This document shows positions 1-7,906 of a stretch of 18,408 nt of DNA, piece by piece. The first letter of the stretch is position 1, and every line of letters starts with the position of its first letter. The stretch is from Porticoccaceae bacterium (lineage in GTDB: Bacteria; Pseudomonadota; Gammaproteobacteria; Pseudomonadales; Porticoccaceae): contig NZXB01000077.1 of NCBI GenBank assembly GCA_002701765.1, positions 1 through 18,408 on the forward strand. The letters are read 5' to 3'. A model generated the notes under the pieces. It did not search any database. It saw only the letters and a program-made list of their open reading frames with translations, and was not told the origin of the DNA. A program made the translations under genes and the position numbers.

Positions 1-29
1 TCCAATCAGCACACGGAGATCTCTCATAA

Positions 30-800
30 ATGTATTTGTGCGCAAGGTTGCTTTTAGTGCCTCTCGGATTTTTTTTTCTGTTTGTGGCTAAGGCCGGCTT
101 TTGCTCCTCGCCAAAAAACATAGAGGAAACGATATTAGCAGCGAGCGGCACAATATTCTGTGATGGTTTTGTTAGAGGAAGTGGCCTACATATATATAGG
201 TCTGCTCGGCAGCATTCTATTATAATCACCGCAGCGCATGTGATCTTTGATGAATCATCAAAAGGCTTGTTTGAAAGATGCAGCTATAGGCCCAACAACA
301 TGCGACTCCAAGAAGTTCCATTCGCTGATATATCTACATATGGCTACTCTCCTTATGATCTAGACACAGTTAAACAAAGTGAAACTGACTTAGCGTTCGT
401 TGCGCTTACACGGAAGCTCTATCAATCCGCTTTCCATCTCTCCACAAAAAGAACTAATGTGAAAAGAGTGGACCCCTCTCAAACTCTACGAATAATTGCA
501 TACAACAGTACAACGAACCAAATCGAAGTTTCTGAGGCATGTGAGTCTATTGAAAGTCCAAATTTTACCAACAAGTCATTGATATTGCATAATTGTCCAG
601 CAGGCCCGGGATCCTCTGGCGCGTTAATTATTGATACGAATGACAACAGGTTAATAGGAATCCATGGAGGAACATTGCTAATCCATAAAGAGATTCTTAG
701 CTCTGGAAAGAGCAATAGCATATCTCGTTTGCGTCAAGGCCGCATAATAGATGCAGAGGTTTTAGCAGCATTCGAAAAATTTCGGTCCGACGCGCTCTGA
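30..800 (+). CDS. Secreted trypsin-like (S1 family) serine protease
   Basis: A 256-residue protein with an N-terminal hydrophobic segment (about residues 5-23), consistent with a signal peptide and a periplasmic or secreted protein. The chymotrypsin-fold triad can be read directly: His70 in ITAAH, Asp120 in ETDLAF, and Ser196 in GPGSSGALI, which fits the GxSG rule. Four cysteines (44, 84, 171, 189) lie after the signal region and could form two disulfides. There is no PDZ domain, so it is not a DegP/HtrA protein; the length fits a bare protease domain. The start at 30 follows GGAG at a rather long spacing. It is convergent with fabY, with only 9 bp between the two stops. Substrate and role cannot be inferred. 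The protease fold call is confident; catalytic activity is inferred from the complete triad. Confidence 0.8.
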   Translation: MYLCARLLLVPLGFFFLFVAKAGFCSSPKNIEETILAASGTIFCDGFVRGSGLHIYRSARQHSIIITAAHVIFDESSKGLFERCSYRPNNMRLQEVPFADISTYGYSPYDLDTVKQSETDLAFVALTRKLYQSAFHLSTKRTNVKRVDPSQTLRIIAYNSTTNQIEVSEACESIESPNFTNKSLILHNCPAGPGSSGALIIDTNDNRLIGIHGGTLLIHKEILSSGKSNSISRLRQGRIIDAEVLAAFEKFRSDAL

Positions 801-809
801 AATTGGAAT

Positions 810-2705
810 TCACATATCCGCCCATGGATTTTTGGTATCAAACAAAACCTCTTTTGAAAAACCCGGAACGCTTATTCCATCGGACTTCATAGAAATCTTG
901 CTTTCGTCAATTAGAGGTTCCCCAAAGCGATAAATGACGTCCAGTTCCGCAAAATCCGCTCTAATTGAGTACGCCTCAGCTTGGCAACGGGTCTTTTCAC
1001 GAAGCAACAGATACTTATCAAAATTTTCTTTATGACGACTTTTTAACATTAAATCTGCGCGGATAGGTGAGATTACAACCGCCGTAGCATTATTGCCACC
1101 AAATCCCTTGGAGTTAATGAAGGCAACATGCATTTGACGATCACTTACATCTAAATCTTTCAGAGGAAAAATCGCTCGTTCTTGGAAAACATCAGAAGCC
1201 ACTTCTTTGATTGTTTTAATACCGGGTATGATATGGTACCTAAAGGTTCCTAGCGCAGAAACAAGCTGGTCTCCGCTGGCTGCAGATAGAGAATGTCCAA
1301 CAAAAGATTTGGTAGCTGTCACTGGCCAGTCAAACAGATTAAAAGTTTTTGCAATCCGATCTATTAAGTGAGACTCAGTCCTTCGATTAGCCGGGGTGCT
1401 TGACCCATGAGCATGGACAAAACTATGATTTCTTACACTCTCTTCTCCCAGAGCTCTAGTTGCCGCAGCAATAGCCTTTGAAAACGAAATGTAATTTCCA
1501 ATACCGGGAGCCGACACAGATTTTTTAATTCCGTCTGCATTAATAAAAACTTCAGGTATAGCACCAAAAACGTCTGCTCCTAATTCAATTGCCAATGCAT
1601 CATCCATAAGGACTAGATATTGCGTCGACTCGGATAGCACAAAACCACAATTCTCAGCAAATGGCCTGCTGGCAAATCGATGATTTGGCATCCTAGTGCC
1701 ATCCAATTTGCACAAGTTATCGTCGTCAGCAAGTGCCCCCATATTTGCAAACCCTTCCGATATTTCAGGCGTTACTCCCGCTTCAGCATTACCGACAACT
1801 GCAACGCGTCGTCGACCGCTCCGAATATCACGAATCGCGGCTTGCAAAACATATAGGAAGGTCGCGCACGCTCCAGTAGTAGCCTCAGTATGGCCTACAC
1901 TGCCAAGTACATAGGCATTAATGAAATCTGCCGGCATTGTATTTAGCCCTAGCGGAAGCTGCTTGGCTGTTGTTCGATTGCCTCGCAGACGCGCTTGCAA
2001 TAAGCCACCAAATCCGTCGTCAGTGATTTGACTGAGGGCGCTGGACGAATATACCCCGATCTCGTCCGGTCGAACACTGGACATAATTTCTTTCCAATCA
2101 AGTCCTGTGGAATGAAGTGCATCGCTCGAACCCAATAGAGCCATTTGGAGGCCTCGCGGATGGAATCGAGAGTTGTAATGCTCTGCTGGTTTAAATCCTG
2201 TTGGTAATTGCCCCGCAGCCTTCGACACCAGCTCGTAGGAAGACTCGACTAAAAAGCCGGAGGTGTTTTTTGTTCGAATTTGCACTTTACCATCCACCTG
2301 CTCGTCGATTACCCAACCCTCAGGCAAATCATTTGGCAAATCCCTTTTTGGTAACGAAAAAATAATTTCGTCGCCATTTTGAGCACTAATTTCTATTTTT
2401 TTGTGCCCAGCAACCTTGTCCGGATTAAACAATTCTATCTTTCTGACCATAGTGCCATCCAAAATAGCCGCACTATAATGATGAGCTACTTCTTTGGCAG
2501 TCAGATTTTTGCCTTCCATATTCGAATATTGATCGCCATTCCGCTTAACCAAACCCATGAGGCAGCCCAAACCCGCAAGGGTTTTCACTTGCTCAACCTC
2601 TGGCAGTGATTCCAGAATCATTCGTTTGTAAGACTGGAAGGATGAACTTCGCCCAGCTGCGTTATAACCTCCAAAACCCACAATAATGGGCAGCGCGTTT
2701 CCCAT
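810..2705 (-). CDS. fabY: Beta-ketoacyl-ACP synthase FabY (fatty-acid initiation)
   Basis: A 631-residue ketosynthase. Its opening, PIIVGFGGYNAAGRSS, and its length match what I recall of Pseudomonas FabY (PA5174, about 634 aa), which condenses acetyl-CoA with malonyl-ACP in place of FabH. The catalytic set is visible: Cys280 in TTGACATF, His433 in VHAHGSST, Lys466 and His471 in KSFVGHSLSAASG. The roughly 190 residues before the thiolase fold are an extension absent from FabB/FabF. The ATG at 2705 follows CGGAG at a 6-9 nt spacing. It is transcribed alone in a cytoplasmic fatty-acid role, downstream of a 495-bp gap from serA, so it probably has its own promoter. FabF is the alternative call, but the length and the N-terminus argue against it. 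Confidence 0.88.
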   Translation of the reverse strand: MGNALPIIVGFGGYNAAGRSSSFQSYKRMILESLPEVEQVKTLAGLGCLMGLVKRNGDQYSNMEGKNLTAKEVAHHYSAAILDGTMVRKIELFNPDKVAGHKKIEISAQNGDEIIFSLPKRDLPNDLPEGWVIDEQVDGKVQIRTKNTSGFLVESSYELVSKAAGQLPTGFKPAEHYNSRFHPRGLQMALLGSSDALHSTGLDWKEIMSSVRPDEIGVYSSSALSQITDDGFGGLLQARLRGNRTTAKQLPLGLNTMPADFINAYVLGSVGHTEATTGACATFLYVLQAAIRDIRSGRRRVAVVGNAEAGVTPEISEGFANMGALADDDNLCKLDGTRMPNHRFASRPFAENCGFVLSESTQYLVLMDDALAIELGADVFGAIPEVFINADGIKKSVSAPGIGNYISFSKAIAAATRALGEESVRNHSFVHAHGSSTPANRRTESHLIDRIAKTFNLFDWPVTATKSFVGHSLSAASGDQLVSALGTFRYHIIPGIKTIKEVASDVFQERAIFPLKDLDVSDRQMHVAFINSKGFGGNNATAVVISPIRADLMLKSRHKENFDKYLLLREKTRCQAEAYSIRADFAELDVIYRFGEPLIDESKISMKSDGISVPGFSKEVLFDTKNPWADM

Positions 2706-3200
2706 TTAATACTCCGACTGCAAAACACTTTATTAACACTCACAGTTTATATGAATCTCTTCAAATAAACCCGACTAAAAAACGAGCAATGACCACTTTA
2801 TAATTGATGCTGAGATTTCTTTCCCTTGTTTGCTTTCCGCAAAAATGTTCGGAATATTATCCTAATTCCTTAATTCCGGGGTTTCGATAACAATATCACT
2901 AACTGCAACTGAAATTTAACAAAATTTAAGGCCTAGTTGCCAGATAGACTTGAACTTTTTGAACCAAAAAATAGTAAACAAAATTCCAACTAATTCAGTT
3001 CGAATTAAGCCTTATTGAGTGAAAAAAAATTTACGAGAGTCGCCAGCATTATGTGAGATAAGAGTTAGTAAGTGTTAACTTGCTAACGTAATCGGGTACA
3101 AAAATTAACCCCAAAAAACGCTCTTAAACTAACAGTTTTTGAATTAGGAAGCTAGACTAAACACGATTACATCACCCTCCTAAAATTCCAAGCTACTCAG
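2706..3200. other. Gene-free interval between serA and fabY
   Basis: This AT-rich 495-bp gap has no ORF with recognisable protein features on either strand. Since fabY and serA both point left, it holds the 3' flank of serA and the presumed promoter region of fabY. Two inverted repeats stand out: a 24-bp dyad at 3064-3087 (listed separately), and CGGAAT/ATTCCG arms at 2850-2855 and 2873-2878. I could not find a convincing sigma-70 hexamer pair or an intrinsic terminator with a T-run. No tRNA-like fold was seen. Confidence 0.6.
3064..3087. promoter_or_regulatory. 24-bp dyad upstream of fabY, candidate operator
   Basis: Arms GTTAGTAAGT and ACTTGCTAAC surround a 4-bp centre (GTTA). The arms are complementary at 9 of 10 positions, and the exception is a G:U-compatible pair. 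No T-run follows on either strand, so an intrinsic terminator is unlikely. The size and symmetry suit a TetR-type dimer site, the class that includes the fatty-acid regulators FabR and DesT, but I do not recognise the exact consensus. It lies about 360 bp before the fabY start, which is far for a classical operator. Confidence 0.35.
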
Positions 3201-4382
3201 CTACTCCATGGGTGAAAATATTTTTACCCCTTTGACACCACTTACTAACCCAATTTTACTGCTCAAAGATGAATCTAAATCACCTTCAACGTCAACGATG
3301 TTATAAGCTATATCGCTTCTACTTTTGTTGACCATATCAATAACATTTAAGCCATCGTCAGCCAAAATGGCCAAAACATTCCCAAGCACTTTGGGCACAT
3401 TTTGGTTGCTGAAGGTAATCCTATTTCCTGCCCTCCTGGCTAATTTTGTAGGAGGAAAGTTCACTGAATTAACGATGTTGCCGTTTTCGAGGAAATCCAT
3501 CAGTTGTGAGACCGCCATAACTGCGCAGTTTTCCTCAGCTTCTAAAGTGCTTGCTCCAATATGAGGCATTAGAAGCACATTATCTCGGCCCAAAAGTTTG
3601 GGATCGGGGAAATCGGTTACGTATCCGGCTAGATTACCATTATCTAATGCTTCTAAAATAGCATCTAGGCATATAACCTCTTCTCGCGCAAAATTAAGAA
3701 TCTTGGTTGTTGGTTTGATACGCGATAGAACGGAAGCGTCGATGAGCTGATGGGTTTCCGGAATCGCCGGCACATGCAAAGTCAGGAAGTCAGCACGAGC
3801 CAGCAATAGATCTAAACTATCTATTCGCTCAACGTTTCTTGATAGCTGCCATGCTGCTTCTACAGAAATTGCTGGGTCATGGCCAATCACCTCCATTCCC
3901 AGATCCAGGGCAAGATTGGCTATCATTGATCCAATTGCACCCAGACCAACTACTCCTAGTGTCTTTCCTCGAATCTCGGCACCAGCAAAACGTTTTTTTT
4001 CTTTTTCTAAAAGCTTGCTCAATTCGATACTGTCCTCAATATGAGTCAATTCTTGAACATAGTTCATACCGCCATATATGTTTCTTGAGGCCATCATTAA
4101 TGCGCCTACCACTAACTCCTTGACTGCATTGGCATTGGCTCCTGGAGTATTAAAAACTACTATTCCTTGCGCTGTATATCGATCAACTGGAAGGTTATTA
4201 ATGCCGGCGCCTGCCCTTGCAACAGCCAACAAACTTGCCGGTATATCTGCGTCATGAAGTTTTTGACTTCTTAATATGATTCCTTCTGGCTGATCGCAAT
4301 CAGCTGAAACCTTATAGCGGTCCTCTGGAAAACGTACTAAACCTTTCGGAGAAATCGAGTTGTAAGTGCGAATTTTGTACAT
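3201..4382 (-). CDS. serA: D-3-phosphoglycerate dehydrogenase, short ACT-domain type
   Basis: Oxidises 3-phosphoglycerate to 3-phosphohydroxypyruvate with NAD, the first step of serine synthesis. The ATG at 4382 gives MYKIRTYNSI, where the family normally starts; the open frame runs 17 codons further upstream but overlaps the end of serC. The protein is 393 residues. The Rossmann motif VVGLGAIG is at about 144-151. The catalytic region shows Arg233 (NFAREEV) and His274 (MPHIGAST). The usual catalytic Glu region reads TDFPDP, with Asp instead of Glu, which I believe is normal in this subfamily. An ACT domain covers about 321-390, which suggests serine-type feedback. The intervening domain of the long ~530-aa enzymes is absent. 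It starts 14 bp after the serC stop, so the two genes are almost certainly one operon. Confidence 0.88.
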   Translation of the reverse strand: MYKIRTYNSISPKGLVRFPEDRYKVSADCDQPEGIILRSQKLHDADIPASLLAVARAGAGINNLPVDRYTAQGIVVFNTPGANANAVKELVVGALMMASRNIYGGMNYVQELTHIEDSIELSKLLEKEKKRFAGAEIRGKTLGVVGLGAIGSMIANLALDLGMEVIGHDPAISVEAAWQLSRNVERIDSLDLLLARADFLTLHVPAIPETHQLIDASVLSRIKPTTKILNFAREEVICLDAILEALDNGNLAGYVTDFPDPKLLGRDNVLLMPHIGASTLEAEENCAVMAVSQLMDFLENGNIVNSVNFPPTKLARRAGNRITFSNQNVPKVLGNVLAILADDGLNVIDMVNKSRSDIAYNIVDVEGDLDSSLSSKIGLVSGVKGVKIFSPME

Positions 4383-4396
4383 GATAGTCTCGCTCG

Positions 4397-5512
4397 TTAT
4401 CCTTTTACCATAGCATGTGCCCATCGAATCCATTCCATCAGCACCTCTAGGTCGAGCTTCTCAATTGTCGCGCCGCACCATATACGCAGACCAGGTGGCG
4501 CATCACGGTAAGCTCCGATATCGAATGCTACTGCCTCTTGCTCTAAAAGATTCACCATTTGAGATATTTTCTGAGCATCTAAATCTAGCGTTAGGCAAAC
4601 ACTGGTGCTGGAAATGGTTTTCTCATCCTTTGCTAGGAAACTAACCCATGGGGTTTCGTTCACAAACTTTTTTATTACGCCCAAATTTTCTTTAGATTTG
4701 CTGATCGCTCCATCTAAACCGCCGATTGATTCCACCCAATCAAGCGCATCTAAATAATCCGCGACACAAAGCATGGAAGGTGTGTTTATGGTAGCTCCCT
4801 TAAAAACCCCTTCGTTTAGTTGGTCTCCTTTCGTCAAACGAAAGATTTTAGGAATGGGCCAAGGAGGGGTATATGTTTGCAGACGCTCTACGGCCTTGGG
4901 GCTTAGTATTAGCATACCATGGGCTCCCTCACCCCCAAGAACCTTTTGCCAACTGTATGTAATCACATCAAGCTTTTCCCAACACATCGGCATAGCAAAA
5001 ATGGCGGACGTAGCGTCACAGATTGTTAAGCCTGTTCGGCTACTGCTTATCCAGTCTGCGTTCGGGACACAAACTCCTGATGTCGTTCCATTCCAAGTGA
5101 ATATTACATCATGCGCTGGATTCGCTCTGGTTAAATCTGGGAGTTCACCATAATCCTCTGTAAAACTAGATACAGCATCCAAACAAAGTTGATTGGTAAT
5201 GTCGTTCAGCCAATCCTTACCGAAGGATTCCCAAGCAAAAACATCTACTGGAAGTGCACCCAAAGTCGACCACATAATCATTTCCATTGCCCCAGTATCC
5301 GATGCTGGAACAATGCCTACTCGATAGCCGCTGGGAAGCCCTAAGATTTCCGAAGTACGTCTGCAAGCGAGCTGGAGAGCCGATTTACCTATACTTGATC
5401 GATGAGATCTACCCAAAGTTGACAAATCGAGATTTCTCACATCATAACCAGGCCTCTTAGAACAGGGCCCGGAGGAAAAATGAGGGTTTTGAGGTTTTAA
5501 TTTAGGTCGCAT
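4397..5512 (-). CDS. serC: Phosphoserine aminotransferase, alphaproteobacterial/archaeal type
   Basis: Transfers an amino group from glutamate to 3-phosphohydroxypyruvate to make phosphoserine, using PLP. The start, [18 protein letters not shown], is characteristic of the SerC subfamily known from alphaproteobacteria and Methanosarcina, not of the E. coli type. The PLP lysine is Lys190 in [13 protein letters not shown], and the cofactor-nitrogen Asp is probably Asp166 in CDATSA. The 371-residue length is normal for the family. The ATG at 5512 has only a weak, distant ribosome-binding sequence (AAGG about 17 nt away), so translation initiation may be weak or leader-dependent. First gene of the serC-serA pair. 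serB is not in the window. Confidence 0.87.
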   Translation of the reverse strand: MRPKLKPQNPHFSSGPCSKRPGYDVRNLDLSTLGRSHRSSIGKSALQLACRRTSEILGLPSGYRVGIVPASDTGAMEMIMWSTLGALPVDVFAWESFGKDWLNDITNQLCLDAVSSFTEDYGELPDLTRANPAHDVIFTWNGTTSGVCVPNADWISSSRTGLTICDATSAIFAMPMCWEKLDVITYSWQKVLGGEGAHGMLILSPKAVERLQTYTPPWPIPKIFRLTKGDQLNEGVFKGATINTPSMLCVADYLDALDWVESIGGLDGAISKSKENLGVIKKFVNETPWVSFLAKDEKTISSTSVCLTLDLDAQKISQMVNLLEQEAVAFDIGAYRDAPPGLRIWCGATIEKLDLEVLMEWIRWAHAMVKG

Positions 5513-5640
5513 TTTGTTAACAAAAAAACCTTCTAAACTTACACTAGTTAATGGCAGGTACTATCGCGTGTGTCTTGGGAACGCTCATGGCAATTTATGG
5601 AATAAAATGGCAACCAAAGGAGCTGCACTGCATTTCGCAT

Positions 5641-6276
5641 CTACCTTGTTCCTAATCGCTCCTTCTCAATTAGAAAATCAGCCACCTTCAACATATTGAC
5701 AAAACCACCGCTAAGACCAGTGGTTACTCGATATTTACCGTTTATAACTAATTCGGGTGTGCCTTTCGTGCGATAGCCACGCACACGCGCCTGACCTTGG
5801 TTGACCATACTCTTGACGCCAAAAGAGTTGAAGACTTTTTCAAAACGTTGCTCATCAACCCCATTTGCAGCAAAAATTTCCTGCAACGTCTCTCGCGAGT
5901 CTATATCTTTTTTTCTTATATGGATAGCTTCGAAGATAGGCTGATGAACGGCGTCAACTGTCCCGAGGACTAAAGCAGTATTGTATGCTTTAGCATAGTT
6001 TTCCAGAGAAGGATTCCAAACTACGTGTGTCCGTCGGAAATCGATGTCGTCTCCCAAATTCTTGCTCCATGCATGAATCGCTTCCTGGAAATTATAGCAA
6101 TGCCCGCAATGGTATGAAAAAAGCTCATTGACCTCTATCTTTGCTGGATCAGTCGTCCTAATTGCCTGAGGCAGCAGTTCGTAATGGACGTCCAGCTGGT
6201 ATTGAGGATTTGTCTCTCCATATATATAAATAGGGAAAAAGCAAAGCGCAACAAGTAATCTAGAAAACAATGCCAT
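5641..6276 (-). CDS. dsbA: Periplasmic thiol:disulfide oxidoreductase DsbA
   Basis: Introduces disulfides into exported proteins. I place the start at the ATG at 6276, which follows AAAGGAGAT at 8 nt and gives a clean signal peptide (MALFSRLLVALCFFPIYIYG). An upstream in-frame start would add 15 residues without a comparable ribosome site. The mature protein has the redox motif Cys57-Gly-His-Cys60 in FSYHCGHCYNF and the cis-proline loop at Thr173-Pro174 (GTPELVING). Its 211 residues match DsbA of Pseudomonas and related groups. It lies 28 bp downstream of the cytochrome c4 gene on the same strand, the conserved neighbour pair in Pseudomonas, so the two are probably co-transcribed. DsbB is not in the window. 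Confidence 0.9.
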   Translation of the reverse strand: MALFSRLLVALCFFPIYIYGETNPQYQLDVHYELLPQAIRTTDPAKIEVNELFSYHCGHCYNFQEAIHAWSKNLGDDIDFRRTHVVWNPSLENYAKAYNTALVLGTVDAVHQPIFEAIHIRKKDIDSRETLQEIFAANGVDEQRFEKVFNSFGVKSMVNQGQARVRGYRTKGTPELVINGKYRVTTGLSGGFVNMLKVADFLIEKERLGTR

Positions 6277-6304
6277 ATTTAAAAGATCTCCTTTAAAGCA
6301 TCTG

Positions 6305-6934
6305 TTAGTTAAGGCCAGCAATGTAATTAGCTACAGCTTTAATCTCATCATCACTCAAATATTGTGCAACTCCTTGCATTATTTGAGCATTTGCACCGCT
6401 TCTCCGCTCCCCTCTTCGGTAGGCTAGCAGTTGTTTCTCTATGTAATCCGCATGTTGTCCCCCAAGAGCCGGGTATCCTGCTGGACCATTCCCAGCACCA
6501 GACGGTGCGTGACAGCCGGTACATGCGGCAACGCCACTTTTCAAGTTGCCCGCGCGATAAACCCTTTCCCCCATAGCCAACGCTTCAGATGGATCGCTTA
6601 CATTTACAAGCTTAATTTCTTCTGCGCCGGACAACGAACGCCCTTGTTTGTTATAGTATGCAGCCATGTCCCAAAGATCTTGTTCAGTCGAAGCATCCAA
6701 CAACCCCGTCATTTCAACAATGACTCGCTCTTTGTTCTTTATGAGCAGCAATTGCTGGAAAATATATTTTTCGCCGATTCCAGCCAATTTAGGCCACACG
6801 GGCACCATGCTGTTTCCATCATTCCCATGGCAACTAGCACACGCCGCCACTTTAGCGGCACCGGATTCCACATCGCCTTTCGCAAATACTTGAAAGGCGA
6901 TACAAAACATAATTAGCACAACGCTCACGCGCAT
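6305..6934 (-). CDS. Dihaem cytochrome c4
   Basis: A 209-residue periplasmic electron carrier with two haem-c domains. The signal peptide is about residues 1-19 (MRVSVVLIMFCIAFQVFAKG). Haem sites are Cys32-Cys35-His36 (CASCH) and Cys138-Cys141-His142 (CTGCH). The likely distal Met ligands are Met75 (VEMTG) and Met186 (QIMQG). The internal duplication is typical of c4, which passes electrons to terminal oxidases. The ATG at 6934 follows AAGGAT at a good distance. It is first of a pair with dsbA and divergent from engB across a 138-bp gap that must hold promoters for both. In Pseudomonas a second small cytochrome lies here; this window has only one. Confidence 0.9.
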   Translation of the reverse strand: MRVSVVLIMFCIAFQVFAKGDVESGAAKVAACASCHGNDGNSMVPVWPKLAGIGEKYIFQQLLLIKNKERVIVEMTGLLDASTEQDLWDMAAYYNKQGRSLSGAEEIKLVNVSDPSEALAMGERVYRAGNLKSGVAACTGCHAPSGAGNGPAGYPALGGQHADYIEKQLLAYRRGERRSGANAQIMQGVAQYLSDDEIKAVANYIAGLN

Positions 6935-7072
6935 TTAAGTCATCCTTCTGTCAACCATTTTCAATCTGGTACTGTGAAAAATTTTATTTCTATGGGTTAA
7001 TAGGCGAATATACGGAGTTCGAATATTGTACACCATAATTTACACGCTCTTAAGCCTTAAAGGCGCTTTTTT

Positions 7073-7702
7073 ATGCACACACCTGTCACGAACTATAGTG
7101 CAGCAACGTTTAGCATCAGCGCACCATCACTAAAACACTGCCCTCCTGATAGCGGCGCAGAAATAGCGTTTGTTGGCAGATCCAATGCTGGTAAGTCGAG
7201 CGCTATCAATACATTAACTGGAGTCAGAGGCCTTGCTCGCACCAGCAAAACTCCCGGCAGAACTCAACAAATCAATTTCTTTACGATTGAACCACTCAAA
7301 AAGCTCGTTGACCTGCCGGGTTACGGATTTGCTAAGGTATCAAAAGCTAAAAAAAGAAAGTGGGATCATCACCTTATGGAATACCTTGAACTTAGAAAAT
7401 GTCTTGTTGGACTTGTTTTGTTAATAGATATCCGACACATTTTTCTTGATTACGATAAACAAATGTTGATTTGGGCAAAATCTATATCCCTACCTGTGCA
7501 CATATTGCTCACCAAATCAGATAAATTGAGTCGGATGAAGTGCAAAGAAATTCAAATCAAGGCAGAACAACATATCAGATTACTGGATCCAGAGAGTCTC
7601 CTTTTCTCTCTACAAGTATTTTCAGCCCGAAAAAAAATTGGCTTAGAGCAGCTCAAGCGCACTCTGAACATCTGGTTTGACAATTTATCAGTTGATATTT
7701 AA
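7073..7702 (+). CDS. engB: Ribosome biogenesis GTPase EngB/YihA/YsxC
   Basis: An essential GTPase for assembly of the large ribosomal subunit. All the G motifs are present: G1 GRSNAGKS (35-42), the G2 region TPGRTQ (60-65), G3 DLPG (80-83), G4 TKSD (147-150) and G5 SARKK near the C-terminus. The 209-residue length is normal. The ATG at 7073 follows AAAGG. It is convergent with polA and divergent from cytochrome c4, the same arrangement as in Pseudomonas. No T-run terminator is seen on this strand after the stop; the hairpin at 7717-7745 has its U-tract on the other strand. Confidence 0.93.
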   Translation: MHTPVTNYSAATFSISAPSLKHCPPDSGAEIAFVGRSNAGKSSAINTLTGVRGLARTSKTPGRTQQINFFTIEPLKKLVDLPGYGFAKVSKAKKRKWDHHLMEYLELRKCLVGLVLLIDIRHIFLDYDKQMLIWAKSISLPVHILLTKSDKLSRMKCKEIQIKAEQHIRLLDPESLLFSLQVFSARKKIGLEQLKRTLNIWFDNLSVDI

Positions 7703-7716
7703 GTCGAGATAAGATG

Positions 7717-7745
7717 AAAAAAACCCCGACAAAAACTTATCGGGG
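7717..7745 (-). terminator. Intrinsic terminator on the polA strand
   Basis: On the minus strand CCCCGA (7745-7740) pairs with TCGGGG (7729-7724) across a 10-nt loop, followed at once by seven T (7723-7717). On the plus strand the bases after the hairpin are mixed, so it should work mainly for transcripts coming from polA or from the candidate sRNA. Confidence 0.8.
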
Positions 7746-7808
7746 TATGCTGCAGAGAGCTCAATATTTGCACGCATCAGCTGGGGAGATATAGGTTAAA
7801 CTGCACGT
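7717..7808 (-). ncRNA. Candidate small RNA at the Spot 42/ErsA position
   Basis: Between polA and engB, gammaproteobacteria often carry an sRNA on the polA strand (spf in E. coli, ersA in Pseudomonas). Read on the minus strand, this interval contains a pyrimidine run at 7783-7788 (CUCCCC, complementary to Shine-Dalgarno-like sequence). A hairpin follows at 7747-7777: arms ATGC/GCAT and TGCA/TGCA, one bulged base, 14-nt loop. The intrinsic terminator at 7717-7745 closes the unit. An AT-rich TAATAA stretch near 7811-7819 could be a -10, but no convincing -35 is visible, so the 5' end is a guess. Sequence similarity to Spot 42 or ErsA was not established; a structured polA 3' UTR is the main alternative. 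Confidence 0.4.
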
Positions 7809-7906
7809 ACTTATTATTAATGCTAATTTGTTTGAATTAGTTCCGTCTTTGGCAAAAATTTCCAAATCAACTGTAAATTTTTAGTTAGTCTTTTGCACAA
7901 GGGGCG

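Noticed and set aside
5514..5699. A plus-strand ORF between serC and dsbA
   Set aside because: It runs into the dsbA 3' end antisense, has no recognisable features, and is composed of sequence that looks like ordinary spacer.
6935..7072. Sigma-70 promoters for engB and cytochrome c4
   Set aside because: AT-rich -10-like words occur on both strands, but none has a convincing -35 at 16-18 bp, so no site is reported although promoters must lie here.
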